Positions 46,187 through 59,253 of a stretch of DNA of 64,000 nucleotides are shown piece after piece. Numbering within the stretch: position 1 is the stretch's first letter; every line of letters begins with the position of its first letter. The translations under genes and the position numbers were made by a program. Source of the stretch: Apostichopus japonicus (lineage: Eukaryota > Echinodermata > Holothuroidea > Aspidochirotida > Stichopodidae); contig NC_092571.1 in the NCBI RefSeq assembly GCF_037975245.1, positions 7,730,501 through 7,794,500 on the forward strand, written 5' to 3'. The notes under the pieces were generated by a model, which saw only the letters and a program-made list of their open reading frames with translations, ran no database searches and was not told where the DNA came from.

Positions 46187-47911
46187 CAATGCATTAAGGA
46201 GACACAAGCTGCAACCATCACCATTTGGTCTTTGTGAATGGAATAACAAACAGCAATGAAGAACTTACCTACACAGCTTGCTGCCAAAAAAATTATAATT
46301 CAAGTTTTGGAGATACAGCAGATTGAAATGAATGTGCCATCACACGCCAGGCTGAAGACTTGAACAAGACTAAATATGACATCATCGAGCCACGTGTGTT
46401 TCGTGTCATCGTGTTTTTTCTTCGTTCATAACAATTTTCTGGAATGATGACAGGGTCTTGCAAACGACGAATTCTGAAATATTTAAGTTATGAACATGAC
46501 CTAATGATGCCATTGCTTTTTGCCGGCAGCACTGTTAACATTCTGTCTTGCAAAGATGGAAAGGAAAATGAAGAGAAAGTGACAACATTTTGGACAGAAT
46601 GTCAGCCTCTCGGACATACCAGCAATTTTATCTTATTTTGCATAGGTGCCAACCAGTACAATTTTATTGTATTTAGTACTTTAAAACAAGTGAAATACGA
46701 TAATACGATATTGCCTCTTGAAAATACGATTTTTCATCTTTAAAAAAAATATATATAATAATTTTTTTTTTTTTAATGGAAGTGGAATCACATTGAAACA
46801 TGTACAAGTAACACCCCAAACCACGACAAACACGTTGAACAACGAGCCCACATGGGCGGGAAATACACGGAATCAGCAGCTTTACAATTTTTTCATTAAA
46901 TGTAAATGAAAAAGCAAACATTTTACTTGCCTGTTCTTACCAGTAAAACATTTTTCTGACATTTTATTGGCCCGGGCCAGTGGTAGTGACAAGTTTTTGT
47001 GAAAATCTGATTTTTCTCTCCAAAATATGATTTTTTAGGATATCCAGTCTATTTTTGTGTGTCAAGATGTTGGCATCTCTTATTTTATCTCTTATTTTTA
47101 TTCTTTCATAATAGCAATCTTACTTTTCTTTTTTCTGACAAAACAATTTTGATTACATTTTCTACTCAACAAAAGTCTTTCAAGAGTTTATCCTTTTGTC
47201 TTACAATGAAAGTGTACTTCCCAAAAACCTTGTACTTAAAATTCCATTGCTACATATTTCTTGAAGGATCACAATGTAACACTTAATCTGAAGAGAGCAA
47301 TATTCCACATTGTTAGTTGCAAATCCCAACCCCATATATCATCTCTAGTCACAGATATGCTCGATTGAATGTTATCGATACAGAGGCGGTAAACTCTCCC
47401 CTACTCTAGAAAAGTGGAGATCGCATCAGGTGGTCTCTGACATCATCATCATGGGAGATGTACTCCAAACGCTTTACTTTCTTATTGTAAGACTTTGTTT
47501 TGGTGGAGTAATCTTGGAAATGTGATACAATTGGAGTGTTAACTTAATTGTCAATACTCTCTGTTTTAAGTTAGAATTTTATCAAAATACTTAATTTTTT
47601 AGGAATATTATTATCCTGTTTTGGTTAAATGATTTATTCAACAACCCCCCCCCCCCAAAAAAAAAAAATCACATTTTCTGCTCATGATGACATCACTCAA
47701 TCTGGTTCTGCCTGATCAATTTACAAACTTTACAATTTGTTAAGTTCATATCTTTATAAAATGTTAAGAAGCTGTGATTTTGACTTTAAGATACAGAAAC
47801 TATCTAGCAAGTCTGGTAAACAATTTCAGCCACAACAATACCCTGTTAATTCATTTCATTACTACATATGAAACCACTAGTTGACAGTGTTGCAGTTCTC
47901 AAAAGGTTTTG
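46187..47911. other. Noncoding 3' flank of the death-like exon, copy 2
   Basis: Counterpart of 566-2290. No gene supported. A C/A homopolymer run lies near 47646-47668. Confidence 0.55.
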
Positions 47912-49205
47912 GTACTTAAGTACTTTCTGCAGGTACTCAGTACTTGGGGTACTTGGTACTCAAGTACTTTCTGCATGTACTCAGTACTTGGCGTACTTGG
48001 TACTCAAGTACTTTCTGCAGGTACTCAGTACTTGGGGTACTTTGTACTCTCTGCAGGTTCTTTGGTACTCAAGTACTTTCTGTAGGTACTCAGTACTTGG
48101 GGTACTTGGTACTCAAGTACTTTCTGCAGGTACTCAGTACTCGGGGTACTTTGTACTCTCTGCAGGTTTTCTGGTACTTGGTACTCAAGTATTTTCTGCA
48201 TGTACTCAGTACTTGGCGTACTTGGTACTCAAGTACTTTCTGCAGGTAGTCTCAGTACTCGGGGTACTTTGTACTCTCTGCAGGTTCTCTGGTACTTGGT
48301 ACTCAAGTACTTTCTGTAGGTACTCAGTACTTGGGGTACTTGGTACTCAAGTACTTTCTGCAGGTACTCAGTACTCGGGGTACTTTGTACTCTCTGCAGG
48401 TTCTCTGGTACTTGGTACTCAATTTTTTTCTGCATGTACTCAGTACTTGGCATACTTGGTACTCAAGTACTTTCTGCAGGTACTCAGTACTTGGGGTACT
48501 TTGTACTCTCTGCAGGTTCTCTGGTACTTGGTACTCAAGTACTTTCTGTAGGTACTCAGTACTTGGGGTACTCAAGTACACTCTGCAGGTACTCAGGGTA
48601 CTTGGTATCCAAGTACTTTCTGTAGGTACTCAGTACTTGGGGTACTTGGTACTCAAGTACTTTCTGCAGGTACTCAGTACTCGGGGTACTTTGTACTCTC
48701 TGCAGGTTCTCTGGTACTTGGTACTCAAGTATTTTCTGCATGTACTTGGTACTCAAGTACTTTCTGCAGGTACTCAGTACTCGGGGTACTCAAGTACACT
48801 CTGCAGGTACTCAGGGTACTTGGTACCCAAGTACTTTCTGTAGGTACTCAGTACTTGGGGTACTCAAGTAATCTCTGCAGGTAGTCTCAGTACTCGGGGT
48901 ACTTGGTACTCTCTACCAAGGTACTTGGTACTCAAGTACACTCTGCAGGTACTCAGGGTACTTGGTACTCAAGTACTTTCTGTAGGTACTCAGTAGGCTA
49001 CTTGGGGTACTCAGGTACTCTGCAGGTACTCAGTACTCGGGGTACTTGGTACTCTCTACCAGGGTACTTGGTACTGAAGTACACTCTGCAGGTACTCGTG
49101 TACTTGGTAGTCAAGTCTTTCTGTAGGTACTCAGTACCTTGGGTACTCAAGTACTCTCTGCAAGTACTCAGTACTCTGGGTACTCAAGTACCCTCTGCAG
49201 GTACT
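47912..49205. repeat. GTAC-rich minisatellite, copy 2
   Basis: Same 44-bp-based units as 2292-3640. It is about 50 bp shorter in total, with internal unit gains and losses (for example around 48190-48310 and 48740). Confidence 0.95.
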
Positions 49206-50867
49206 CGCACTCCATGGTGAGTTCACTGGTGATAAACTACAGGTACTCATATTCAGTATTCTAACTCGGATGATAAAGTACTTGTATAAAAATGGTGATA
49301 TCAATTTTTTATAAAGAAGTCATTGGTGGAAGTAATTTGTAGAGAAGCTGTGCCAGAGCTTAATTTAAGTAGTAGATAGGCTAGTCTTAATTTCAGTAGT
49401 AGTTAGGCTAGTCTTATTTCACAATATGATATAGCAGCCTAGGCATACCATCTAAGTTTAAGTCTTGATCATCTGACATTGATATTTGTAGATACTATAT
49501 GTGGTGATTTGGTTCTTTTTTTCTCTCTCTCTTGTATTTTGAACTGAAATGTTATTCATAATAGTTAGAAATCTATTTGAATATAAACTAAATATATATA
49601 ACTAAATCCATTACGATTGATTGAAACTACTGTATATGCATCCATGATGTTTCATATCTTGCCAGAGCTGAGGCAAATGGAATCTCTGCAATGGTGTTTG
49701 TGTGTGTGTGTGTGTGTGCATCATGTGCACTTGTTTTGTATTCTGACTGAGGACTTGAACAAAGGAATTCCAAGTCCTCACAAGTGGTTTCAAGGAATGA
49801 CTGTCCTCAGAAGAATTATTTTGTTTAGGGATATTGTTCAAAGTTAGTATAAACGGGTTTGAACAATTGGAAATATAAAACAATGGGGTCCTCAGTCTGA
49901 ATGTATTACACACCTTTCTTTGTGTGTCACATGCCTTGGCTTGTAAATGCAAACAGCTCAAGACTTAGTGATAGGTGAAGAGTGAACCTCATATTTGGTA
50001 TGTGGATGAACCTTTGAGAGTAGTTCAAAGGTCAAGAGTGGTCAAAGCCTGAAAACCTTGTAAAACATGGGTAATTCCAAACCGGTGAAAAGGTCAGCTC
50101 GTGTACATGCAGTATGGACTTCAGCCAGGGTTATTATCTTGCAAACTACTCTTGTGCTGCATATGTAATGTATTTAATGGCAAGTAATTGATGGGAGGGA
50201 TTTCCCTCTGATGATCATTAAACCTGCCAAATGATCTTATTTGTTTAATACTTTAAGTTATTAAACTATCCAAGTGATATGTAGAAGAAAATTTATTAAT
50301 AAGTATTTACAAAAATTTGTACATGTTTCAATCAATCTTACAAGAAATTTGATAATAAATAATCAATATATTTTACACTTTTAACTCATCGAAGTCAGGT
50401 AAAATATTACTTGATTTGGTTTTTGGAATAAACCTTAAACTTTCCAAGAATTTCATTTTTTTTTTTTTTTTTGGAGAGATACTCTTCTATGATTTGTTAT
50501 GAAAGAGTTCTGATCATGGTTAATGATCTTAAATAGCCATCATGTAAAAAACTCACTATAGCCAACAAATTAAATACATTTATATGAAGATAAAACATGT
50601 TTTTCTTGTTGTATTTTCGATTCAGTATCAAGTTCCCGCAAACTAGGTCATATGCCCAGTTCACCCTTTTTTCCCAAATAATCACCCAAAAATTTCCCGT
50701 TATGTAGACGAATGTTTATATGTTACGTTTTTCTATTAAAGTCCTACAAAATCTTTTTTTTAATTTGAATAGTACAATAGTATTTCTGTATTTCTGGCCT
50801 TCCCACAATTAGTCAAAACTCGACTCTCATAGTACACATTGGAATATACTACCCTGAACCAAAAGTA
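49206..50867. other. Noncoding flank, copy 2
   Basis: Counterpart of 3641-5289, with a longer (GT)n near 49697-49718. No gene supported. Confidence 0.5.
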
Positions 50868-51160
50868 TAATAATAGTAACAATCAGTAGTTAAATTACAA
50901 TGTTTAAGCGACCACAAATGTGGGAGAAACACTCAAGGTCTTATTAATTTACAACTTACACGTCGGGTGGCTTCCAATTTAACATTTGAACTCAAATTTG
51001 GAATCTTTTCAACTTAAAAAGTCAACCGTAGATCGCTCTTGTATGTACCACCCACCTTGTCATGGTCCGCCCGGGAGTCAAACCCCTGTCCTCCCGATTG
51101 CTAAGCCTCATTGTTTCAAAAACCACCGCCTTTATCCACTCGGCCACAGCAACGGTGTAT
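50868..51160 (-). mobile_element. tRNA-derived SINE, copy 2
   Basis: Counterpart of 5290-5585, with the same box A and box B words. One base in the box A region differs (ccactcggcc). Confidence 0.7.
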
Positions 51161-51314
51161 TTTTAGTTATTCTGGTTAAATAACTGGTATCATTATGTTA
51201 AATCGGTCCTGTTAATTATGTACATAATATTAAAAGGTATGAAATACTTACAAGGGTATGTTCCCCGCATCCCCCAGCCTTCGCCTTCCCCCTTTTTGTT
51301 GTTATGGATATACC

Positions 51315-51669
51315 CATAAGCGTAGGAGGCGGGGGCTGCAGCGCCCCCCCCCCAACCAAATATTTTTGTGAAAATTCCGGCAATATGCTGAGAATTTTTC
51401 GGGCACCTACTGCAATTTTTTTTCAATGGTTAAACTAATAGTATTATTATCATCATTATTGTAACGACTTCCCCCAAAATTATTACCTATATGGAAGGGT
51501 AATAACACGACAAATGATTGTATGTAATTGGCATGCGATGTAATTATCGATGCATGCATGTATATGATATGCATTTTAACATGTTGTACGTAAAATTTTG
51601 GTTATATTTTTTCGGGCAAGTCGTTACAGCCCCCCCCCCCCCCAATCAAATTGGGCTCTTACGCCTATG
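51315..51669. mobile_element. Short MITE, copy 2
   Basis: Counterpart of 5738-6104, with shorter C-runs. Confidence 0.6.
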
Positions 51670-51782
51670 GAAAGGCTATACCCCACGGCAGTGGTGTGTA
51701 TTTTGTGATAATTTCTTTTGAAATCATTAATTACTTTTTTATTTAATGTGAATGCTCCGTTGACTTTTCGCATTTATTTTCA

Positions 51783-52226
51783 GTTACGTACGTAACGATC
51801 CCTATCCTAACCGTGCGCCAAATCTTTTTTGTGTTCCTTAATTTAGACTTAAGTCTTCACAACTTGGTATTCGTTATGTCGGCGTAAAACTTTGGAATTC
51901 CCTCCCTTCTACTATTACCGGTTGTAAAACTCTGAACACCTTAAAAAAAAACGTCTTAAAGAGTATCTTATATCAAACTATCATTGATTTTGTATTTCCT
52001 TTCATTGCCATCTTTGTTCTGTTTTCTCTGTAAACTTAAGCTTTCATTCTATATATATATATATATTTTATTTGTCAAGGGGTGTCAACGTAAACAAGCT
52101 CTACAGAGAGCTTCTTGTTGGCACTCCTCAATCTCTATATTCTTCTTGTACAGTTACCCACATCTATTGTCAAATTGCATACATTAATACAAGGATTGAA
52201 ATAAAGTCTTATGAATTGAATTGAAT
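51783..52226 (+). mobile_element. CR1/L2-like LINE 3' end, copy 2 (uninterrupted)
   Basis: The same GVKLWNSLPSTITGCK frame and GAATTGAATTGAATG tail as copy 1, without the solo LTR. It serves as the empty-site reference. Confidence 0.65.
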
Positions 52227-52477
52227 GAGGAGAAACATCGAGAAGTCTGCCTTGCTTTGACCAAGAATTATATTCTTATTTTTCATTATGCATTTGCTAG
52301 AAATTGGTAATTTAACACAAATAAAGCGGCATTAAAATATTCATAAATATAACTGTACGGTAAGTGCATGTTTGAATATAAATTAGTTGAATACTGAGGA
52401 TTTAATAACCCTCTATACAGAGCCATAGGCGTACGAGGCGGGGGGGGGGGGGCAGGGCAGACTGCCCCCCCCCCAAA

Positions 52478-52578
52478 TTTCCAGAGGACAAGAAATTCGG
52501 GCAAAAGTCCTGAAAAATTCGGGCAGCCTAAGAGGAGAAAAAAAAGGACTTTTGCCCGAATTTCTTGTCCTCTGGAAA
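52478..52578. repeat. Inverted repeat with 34-bp perfect arms
   Basis: The arm 52478-52511 (begins TTTCCAGAGGACAAG) is exactly inverted at 52545-52578. The 33-bp loop is purine-rich. Confidence 0.9.
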
Positions 52579-52779
52579 TATATATAGCCTATATATAAAT
52601 ATGCACTAGCTTGCCCGAATCTTTTTCAAATTTTTGCCCGACAATTCCATGATTTTCTTTATTTAGCATCATGATGCCCGAATATTTCCGTGTAACACCA
52701 CCGTAAGCGCAGTTCATCTGGGCTACCACGCTTTTTGCACGATCATTTTTTTTCTACCTAGTCAATTGTATACCTGGAC

Positions 52780-53433
52780 CAAGGGCGGCGGAACCGGGGG
52801 CACAGGGGGCACGTGCCCCCCACTTTTCCTCAGGTAAAAAATGTGCCTTTTTTCTACATAAAAATTGAGGTGCCTCAAGGTAGCAAGAGGCCAGGGAACC
52901 AGAATGAACACTCGGGGAGGGCCGTTTCCGGCCATCTGAGGGGTTTGTAAAACCAAAAATTTTCTAGTACTCTCCGTGCCGACCGATGGTGGCGCTCCGC
53001 TCAGATAGTCGTGCATACAACTTTGCAAATCCTGGCTAAGCCCGTGACTTTTAATGAGTTTCTGTGGGTCAAACTCAAAGCTATTTCGAATGGTAAAAAT
53101 TTGTTAAGATATTAATAAGAAAAACAACTCTAATTCGGAAGATTCCTACATAATAAACAACTAGCATAATTTCACCTCATTTTGTCTCAAAAGAAAACTT
53201 GTTCCTTGTTTGCCAATTTGCGCATTGGATGTTGCAGTGCTAGTATGTACATATTTTCTTTGATGGGGGGGGGGGGGGTGTTGATGGAGTGATGTGTATA
53301 CGCAAATAAGATACTACAATAAGAGTTATAAAGGGTACTAAATATAAGGCTGCATCAGTTCAATCGAATTTCTGCAAAGTGCCCTTTGATATCGGTGCCC
53401 CCCCCCCGAATAAAAGTGCTTCCGCCGCCCTTG
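52780..53433. mobile_element. Nested nonautonomous hAT-like element, 654 bp
   Basis: Ends CAAGGGCGGCGGAA / TTCCGCCGCCCTTG are a perfect 14-bp inverted repeat, with an 8-bp duplication ACCTGGAC at 52772-52779 and 53434-53441. It carries the module at 52985-53009. Confidence 0.95.
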
Positions 53434-54243
53434 ACCTGGACATCCCCAACCTGAGTGTATATATAAGAAACATTTTCTTTTTCATGGATGGTGGGGGGGG
53501 GGGGGGTGCCTAGAAGTACAGGTTTATCATATTCTTTGTAATATTTTATACTTTTTTGTGTGACAAATTGCAGTCTCACCCGACACAGCGACATTATCCC
53601 GCCTACCTGTCGTTGAACAATGTATATATGTTTTTCCGGAAGTAGCTGTGTACTGTGTTAAAATAATAAATAAGGTAGCTAAATAGGAGCTTAAAAAATA
53701 TACTGTCCCATTTTTCCCCTTTAAAGTGATGTTACCATTTTTTCTTCTTATAATTTACCAAATTTTTTGGGAAGTGTAAATTTCTAAAACGTGAGATTAT
53801 AAAATAAAGAATGTTCAGATGCAACTTGCAAGGCCTCAGAAGTGCCGTTTCCGGCAATCTGAGAGGCATTGTTTGCAAAAAAAATTCTTGTTCGCTACGC
53901 GCCAACCGATGGTGGCGCTCCGCTTAGATAGTGTCACGGGAACTTTCTGGCACAAAAAGTTCTGCCCCCCCCCAAAAAAAACTGAAATGGTCCCGTACGC
54001 CTATGTACAGAGCTTGAAACATTTGATTGAGTGACCAAAAAACAAAAATAATTCAAAAAACTTTATTGAACATGATACCAGTGTAGTATTTAATTCTGAA
54101 TTTATGAAAATTTTAGTGTGGTTTTAAAACCAGCCATGTGACGTAAGTTGCAACACAGAATTCTGTCTTCCTTTTGAAATGCATGCAATTCGTGATACCT
54201 CCCCTTACCACAGTCGCCCGCCCCACCTCACCCCAGTTTCACC

Positions 54244-56192
54244 CAGTGGCGGAGAAACAGGGGGGGTTGGGGGGTTTTAACCCCCCCACTTTTTGAAGAG
54301 GGGGGGTTGGCCCACACAATCAACCCCCCCTAGTTTTTGCCAGTAATGTTCTGTTATAGCCTATGTTATGTGCTCCAAATGGCATAAAAAATCATATTAT
54401 TTAAATTTGAAATTGTTAAAGTCATTTCAACCTTTTACCTGGTAGGCTACATCAACAATTAACGACCGAAAACCGAGTTAGAATTGACCCACACATTATT
54501 TCTAGCCCCTTTCCCCTACCTGGCGCATTGGAACTTGTAGCTCATAGCGCTAACCTCACCCCACAACAGACATACACAAAATAACGTTTTGTTGCTGTTG
54601 AAAAGCTTTGGAACTGTATACACTTGCCAACTTCAACGAGGTGAAGGAAGGAAAAGAAAAAGAAGAAAGAGAGAAAAGGAGAAAAGGATGGAGTAGAAAA
54701 TACGGCAAGAAAACGGGAAGAGAAAGAGGAACAGTGACAAATTATTCGAATTTGTAAAGCAAACAGCAGATATCACATCATATCAGTGAGCATGAAAATG
54801 GCGTTCCACGATAAACAGCCTCCAAACCATGGGCGCAGATCCTGGTGAGGACAGCGGGACGCGTCCCCACCAACTTTTTCAGTAGTGGGGACATGATATA
54901 CCGTGTCCCCAAAAATTTGTCTTGACCAATAGCTGCATTTCAAGTTCCCCTGTATTAAACTTTGGCGCAGTTTGATCCAGCATTGTGCAAATGACATGCA
55001 GCAGTTCTCAATTTATTGTATTTTATCCACAGTTGTTAAATATAGGACGGAAATCACATTTGCGGCAGTCTATATTTGTTTTCTGGGAGAGGACCCCAGA
55101 CCCATCGTATATACAAAAGTCTACTTGGATTATTTGTCCCCTGATTTTCTTTCTGCAGACGCCAATATAAATATCTCCATACTAAATTTCTAAGCCATGA
55201 GATTTAAAACTTAAGGAGGTTTATAGGAGCATCATTAGGTCTGGGAAGTGTTATTTCCGGCGATCTGGGAGGTATATTTGCCCAAAAAAATCGTACGCTA
55301 CGCGCGAACCCATGGTCGCGCTCCGCTTAGATAATGTCATAGAACAGACACGCGTCCCCACCATTATCCAAGACTGATCTGCGCTCATGCTCAAAACTGT
55401 CGATGTGTGTTGTGTTCGGTTTCGGAAATATCTGGTATATTTTTATTTCCTTCAACGAAATTTTTTAGTAGCCGTCTGAATTTTCGAAAATTCCCTAACC
55501 AACATTCTTCATCATACTCGTGCAATTTTGACCCGTCTGTTAGGGTTTGAAGGAGGTTTTTCTATATCGGTTGTCCATAGATGATATTTTGTGCAACATT
55601 ATGGGTATGTTTTGAAGTGAATTTATTCAGGGGAATTGTGAATTTTCAAATTCTGAACAGTGGGGCTGACGGATATTGTGGGCCGCGATGAAGAATCACC
55701 TACAAAAGCAATGATCCACAGGATATGTGATGAAGTCGAACATGATGTGTGACTGGTGACAATCTTCAAAAAGGTTATAGATGAGAAAAAAAGTATTTAG
55801 AAAAAACTTGGTTCTCAGGCAAAAGTGTACATATGGTTGGTCAGTTTCAAGCCCGAGAAGTGCCATTTCCTGTGATCTGGGGGTACCAAAACCAGAAATT
55901 TTCTTGTACGCTGCGCGCCAACCAATGGTGGCGCTCCGCTTAGATAGTAATACGCGCCCCCGGGTTAGAAAATCCTGCATACACCCCTGGTTAAATGCAG
56001 CTTTTCAAGGCCTGGGCAGTGCCATTTACTGCAATCTGGGAGGCAATATTTGCCAAAAAATTCTTGTGCACTTCGCGCCAACTTATGGTGGCGCTCCATT
56101 TAGATAGTGAGCCAGCAGTTATGACTTTTTATTTCATCAATGGCCTGCAACCCCCCCCCCCCCCCACTTCTGACAAGAAATCTCCGCCACTG
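54244..56192. mobile_element. Nonautonomous hAT-like element, 1949 bp, copy 2 only
   Basis: Ends CAGTGGCGGAGA / TCTCCGCCACTG, with an 8-bp duplication GTTTCACC (54236-54243, 56193-56200). Copy 1 has the empty site (ccccagtttcacccctcccc near 8310). The interior is a copy of the composite repeat family (compare 21550-23244), with a nested 562-bp insert and three module copies. Confidence 0.93.
54828..55389. mobile_element. Nested nonautonomous hAT-like element, 562 bp
   Basis: Ends CATGGGCGCAGATC / GATCTGCGCTCATG, with flanks CTCCAAAC and CTCAAAAC matching 7 of 8. The related repeat at 22320 reads through uninterrupted (cctcaaaaactgtc). Confidence 0.85.
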
Positions 56193-56829
56193 GTTTCACC
56201 CCTCCCCACCTCGTTCAGCTGCCGTAAAACGAAACTTAAACCCAGCCCTTACGTTCAAATTTCATATATTTGGGTAATATAAGTCTAACAACTTAAAATT
56301 CTAAATGGTCCGTGGGGTTCGCAAATGCAATGGGAAATTCTAGCATGTATTTCTGTGTTCCAGTGTTAGGGTACAATTGAGAAGTGTTTGAACTACTGCA
56401 GGCCTGCAGCTTTAAAGTTACTCTTTCTCACATGTGATTTAAAGTTGCTCAGTACTAATATACTATAGAACAGGAATGTCTCAAAATCCAATAACTTCCG
56501 GTGGCTTCTCCCACTGGACCAACACCAGTAATTTGAAGAAGAAAAAAATAACCCCTAAGCTTCCCCCCACCCCTAAGGATGTGCGATTTGACATTTAATT
56601 TATTTATTTTTTGCCCGGGAAGGACCCCACTCTCTATCATGTTGGAGACGGTTTCAATGACTCCAGGGCCTCACCCCTATAATTTATAATATCATGTGTT
56701 CGCCTCTGGCCCTCTTATGAAGGTTCGTGAACTTCGTGCCCGTACCTTTATAAGCTAGTTGAGGATTTTCTGAAATGGACCCAGCCATGCATGCACCCCC
56801 CCCCCCCCCTCCGAACGGGTCGAGTACAA

Positions 56830-58444
56830 AACCTCATTCGCCTCTAACTCAAGTGGAAATGTCGAACTTGTCCCGCCCCTTTTGAAGCTGTACATTTTTG
56901 CTCTCCCAAATTTTTTCTCCTCCCCACCCCTCACTTCAAAAATTTAAGGGAAACAGGATTAGAACATACAAATAAATGTGCATCTCAAAATTAGAACTTT
57001 TAATTTATATGTTACTTTGATGTTACATCTCAAAAGTGGCTAAACAGAAGTCTGGCCACGCTAGCTCAGTTATTTTCTGAGGGGGAGGGGGTGGGGCAGG
57101 CAATCCTTTAAATCTGACAATTTCTTTGGGGGCGATGCCAGTTATGTGGAGTCCCTTAATTGGAACTTGAAATTATTTATGAAGGGATGTGTTTGGAAAA
57201 TATTGTGAAAATTCCGCATCTCAAAACAGTATGTTTACCCCGAGTTGATTCCAAAGTTTCCAAAACCATGTTACGTCATATCAATGTGTGCAAAGCCTAT
57301 ATGATTTCGTTGAGTCAGAAGAATTTGCAAGTGTAGTAAGGATAACAATCTATGCAAGATATCATACGTTTATGTGAGTAAGAACACACTTAAAAATAGA
57401 TAGAGGTAAATGTTAAGTCTTGTCAAAATTCGTTAAGTAAAGGTCCTACCAGAGAAACGCCCTTTGGACGCTATGTGAATATGACTAGTGTGACTTTAAG
57501 ATAGGGGGATTATAATTCTGTGCTGCGTCGGACATGAATCGTCAAAAAATTTGAAGCCATAAGAAGTTTCAGTGAAAGTGTGAGAAGCTCGCAGGCAGTA
57601 GCGTACAAAGATTTTTCTAGTTGGCAAGTTTGTATCATAAGAATAACCGATTGAGCACGCAGGCCAAATCTAAAATCCGTTCCCGAATACTTGGATACCA
57701 CCCCTTCTTACCTCCTTTCAATATGTCTGAACTTTGGGCTTCAGCCTCTTATGTAGCCTACAGTCCTAGGCTAGCCTAACGTTGCGAAACAAAATTTTAT
57801 ACCTGAGCTATTAACACATGAGCCTAGAGCTGGAATTAGATAATATAGACTTAAATTAGAGCGCGGACCGACAATACTGCCAACACATCGGCTCTGTTCG
57901 TCCACTGACCGTGCCGTCCGCCATTACCAATCGGTCAAGAAATCTCGCGGATTACATACATTGGTGTGACCCATACAGTATTTGTATAGTCTGACTTCAC
58001 TTACAGTATAGTCAGTATTGCGAAGTTTGGAACACCGCGACGTTCGGACATTCCTAAGAAGTACACGGTTTTACCATGACAATATACAGGAGTACAACAC
58101 CATTAGTACAAAAACAATGGTTTCATTAGGCATTATCAACCCATGTCTCAATGCCTGTTTCTACAATCTAGTTTCCAGCACAATTTTACACTACAAAATA
58201 CATACTCAGTCTTTCTCAACATTCAATAGTCTGGCTTAAATAGATATTCCATCTCAGTCCAAACCACCAAATTAGGTCTACAGTTTCACAACTTTAGCCA
58301 GTGCTTAGTTAAAAGGATCTTCTGGCTAAAAGCAAGTTCTCAGTGCCATTTCCAGGCTTGTGAGAGCAGTCAAATAATATTTGCTGATCAAAAATAAGCA
58401 GTAATATTGGGCCTACATGAGCTACTGTATGGAACTCATCGATC
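56830..58444. other. Between the duplication and the TNFR-like gene
   Basis: No gene supported. A CpG-richer stretch near 57860-58050 could be a promoter for the downstream receptor gene, but no core promoter motif is decisive. Confidence 0.35.
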
Positions 58445-58690
58445 CAGTGGTGGAGTGTTAGCTCAGTGGTTAACGCCGGTGCCTTTGAATCATAAGGTCC
58501 CCGGTTCGAGTCACTACCAGATTAATGTATGTCGTCCAGTTACAGAGTTGTTGACAATTAACAATTCATAATCATGGACGTTAAATATGAATGTAAGAGA
58601 CTGACTTCGGTCAGCTTGCGGCTTTGATAAGCAAATGATCAAGGCTTTTTCGCGAGTTCCTGCTTGCAGGAGGATCTAATATTCATATAC
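58445..58690 (+). mobile_element. tRNA-derived SINE
   Basis: GTTAGCTCAGTGGTTAACGC (from 58457) matches box A and GGTTCGAGTC (58503-58512) matches box B, with tRNA-like spacing. An unrelated body follows, with a small ctgcttgcag hairpin near the 3' end. The stems are too imperfect for a real tRNA. Confidence 0.7.
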
Positions 58691-59226
58691 ATACATCCAT
58701 TTTGGAGTGGTAATCAGTCATTGTTTATGTTTTTGATCTTGACTCTCTCTAAAATGCCAGAGACTTTGGTTTCTATTGGCAAACGTCAAAATCCACTGGA
58801 AATTACACTGACAAACCCCTGAATTTCGGGGCCTGCTTTGCACAGAATGTTCCTTAGGACGATATATAGTTGTACAATTATAACTGCAGTGGCCTAGAAG
58901 TTAATAGAATGCTTTGCAAAAATGGGAACCATGAAAACACATGTGTACGCAATCTCAGATGAATGTTACATTGGTTATTCGTTTCCATTTTTTCTCTTTT
59001 CTTGTGATACACGTCATAATTTTTCAAACCGCAAGCCAATTCAAAACATAAGCTCAGCTGAAACTGAAAGTGTCTCTGTTGTGAAGCATACATATATACA
59101 GTAGGTTAATTAACATATATATTGCAACAATAGACTTCATCCTTTAAACAGGTGCTTGTACCTTCATGTATTTTTTACTTTCTTTTCATTTTCTTCTTTT
59201 CTGGACAGAATTCTCTATGTTTTGAA

Positions 59227-59253
59227 ATGAATCAACACCTTTGCACTGTCTTG
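59227..59253 (+). CDS. TNFR-like receptor, exon with start codon
   Basis: The ATG at 59227 opens MNQHLCTVL, followed by the perfect donor GTAAGT. It ends in phase 0 and joins to 60747 to complete a hydrophobic signal peptide. An acceptor-like cag at 59207-59209 suggests a further 5' UTR exon upstream. Confidence 0.6.

Larger units (their letters stand above)
52424..54005. mobile_element. Nonautonomous hAT-like element, 1582 bp, copy 2 only
   Basis: It starts CATAGGCGTACG and ends with the exact inverse CGTACGCCTATG, flanked by TACAGAGC at 52416-52423 and 54006-54013. Copy 1 has the empty site (ctatacagagattgaaac near 8086). It contains a 34-bp-arm hairpin, a nested element (52780-53433) and the GGTGGCGCTCCGC module at 53909-53933. 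Confidence 0.92.
45623..56829. repeat. Segmental duplication, copy 2 (partner 1-11752)
   Basis: Direct-orientation partner of the window start, offset about 45.6 kb falling to about 45.58 kb through small indels. Copy-2-only insertions are 52424-54005 and 54244-56192, both with nested elements. The flank just before 45623 cannot be compared, because copy 1 begins at the window edge. Shared segments 46445-47910 and 1-2290 are nearly identical beyond the exon. Confidence 0.93.

Noticed and set aside
58449-58525. Functional tRNA gene
   Set aside because: Box A and B are good, but the acceptor and anticodon stems do not pair well and a SINE body follows.
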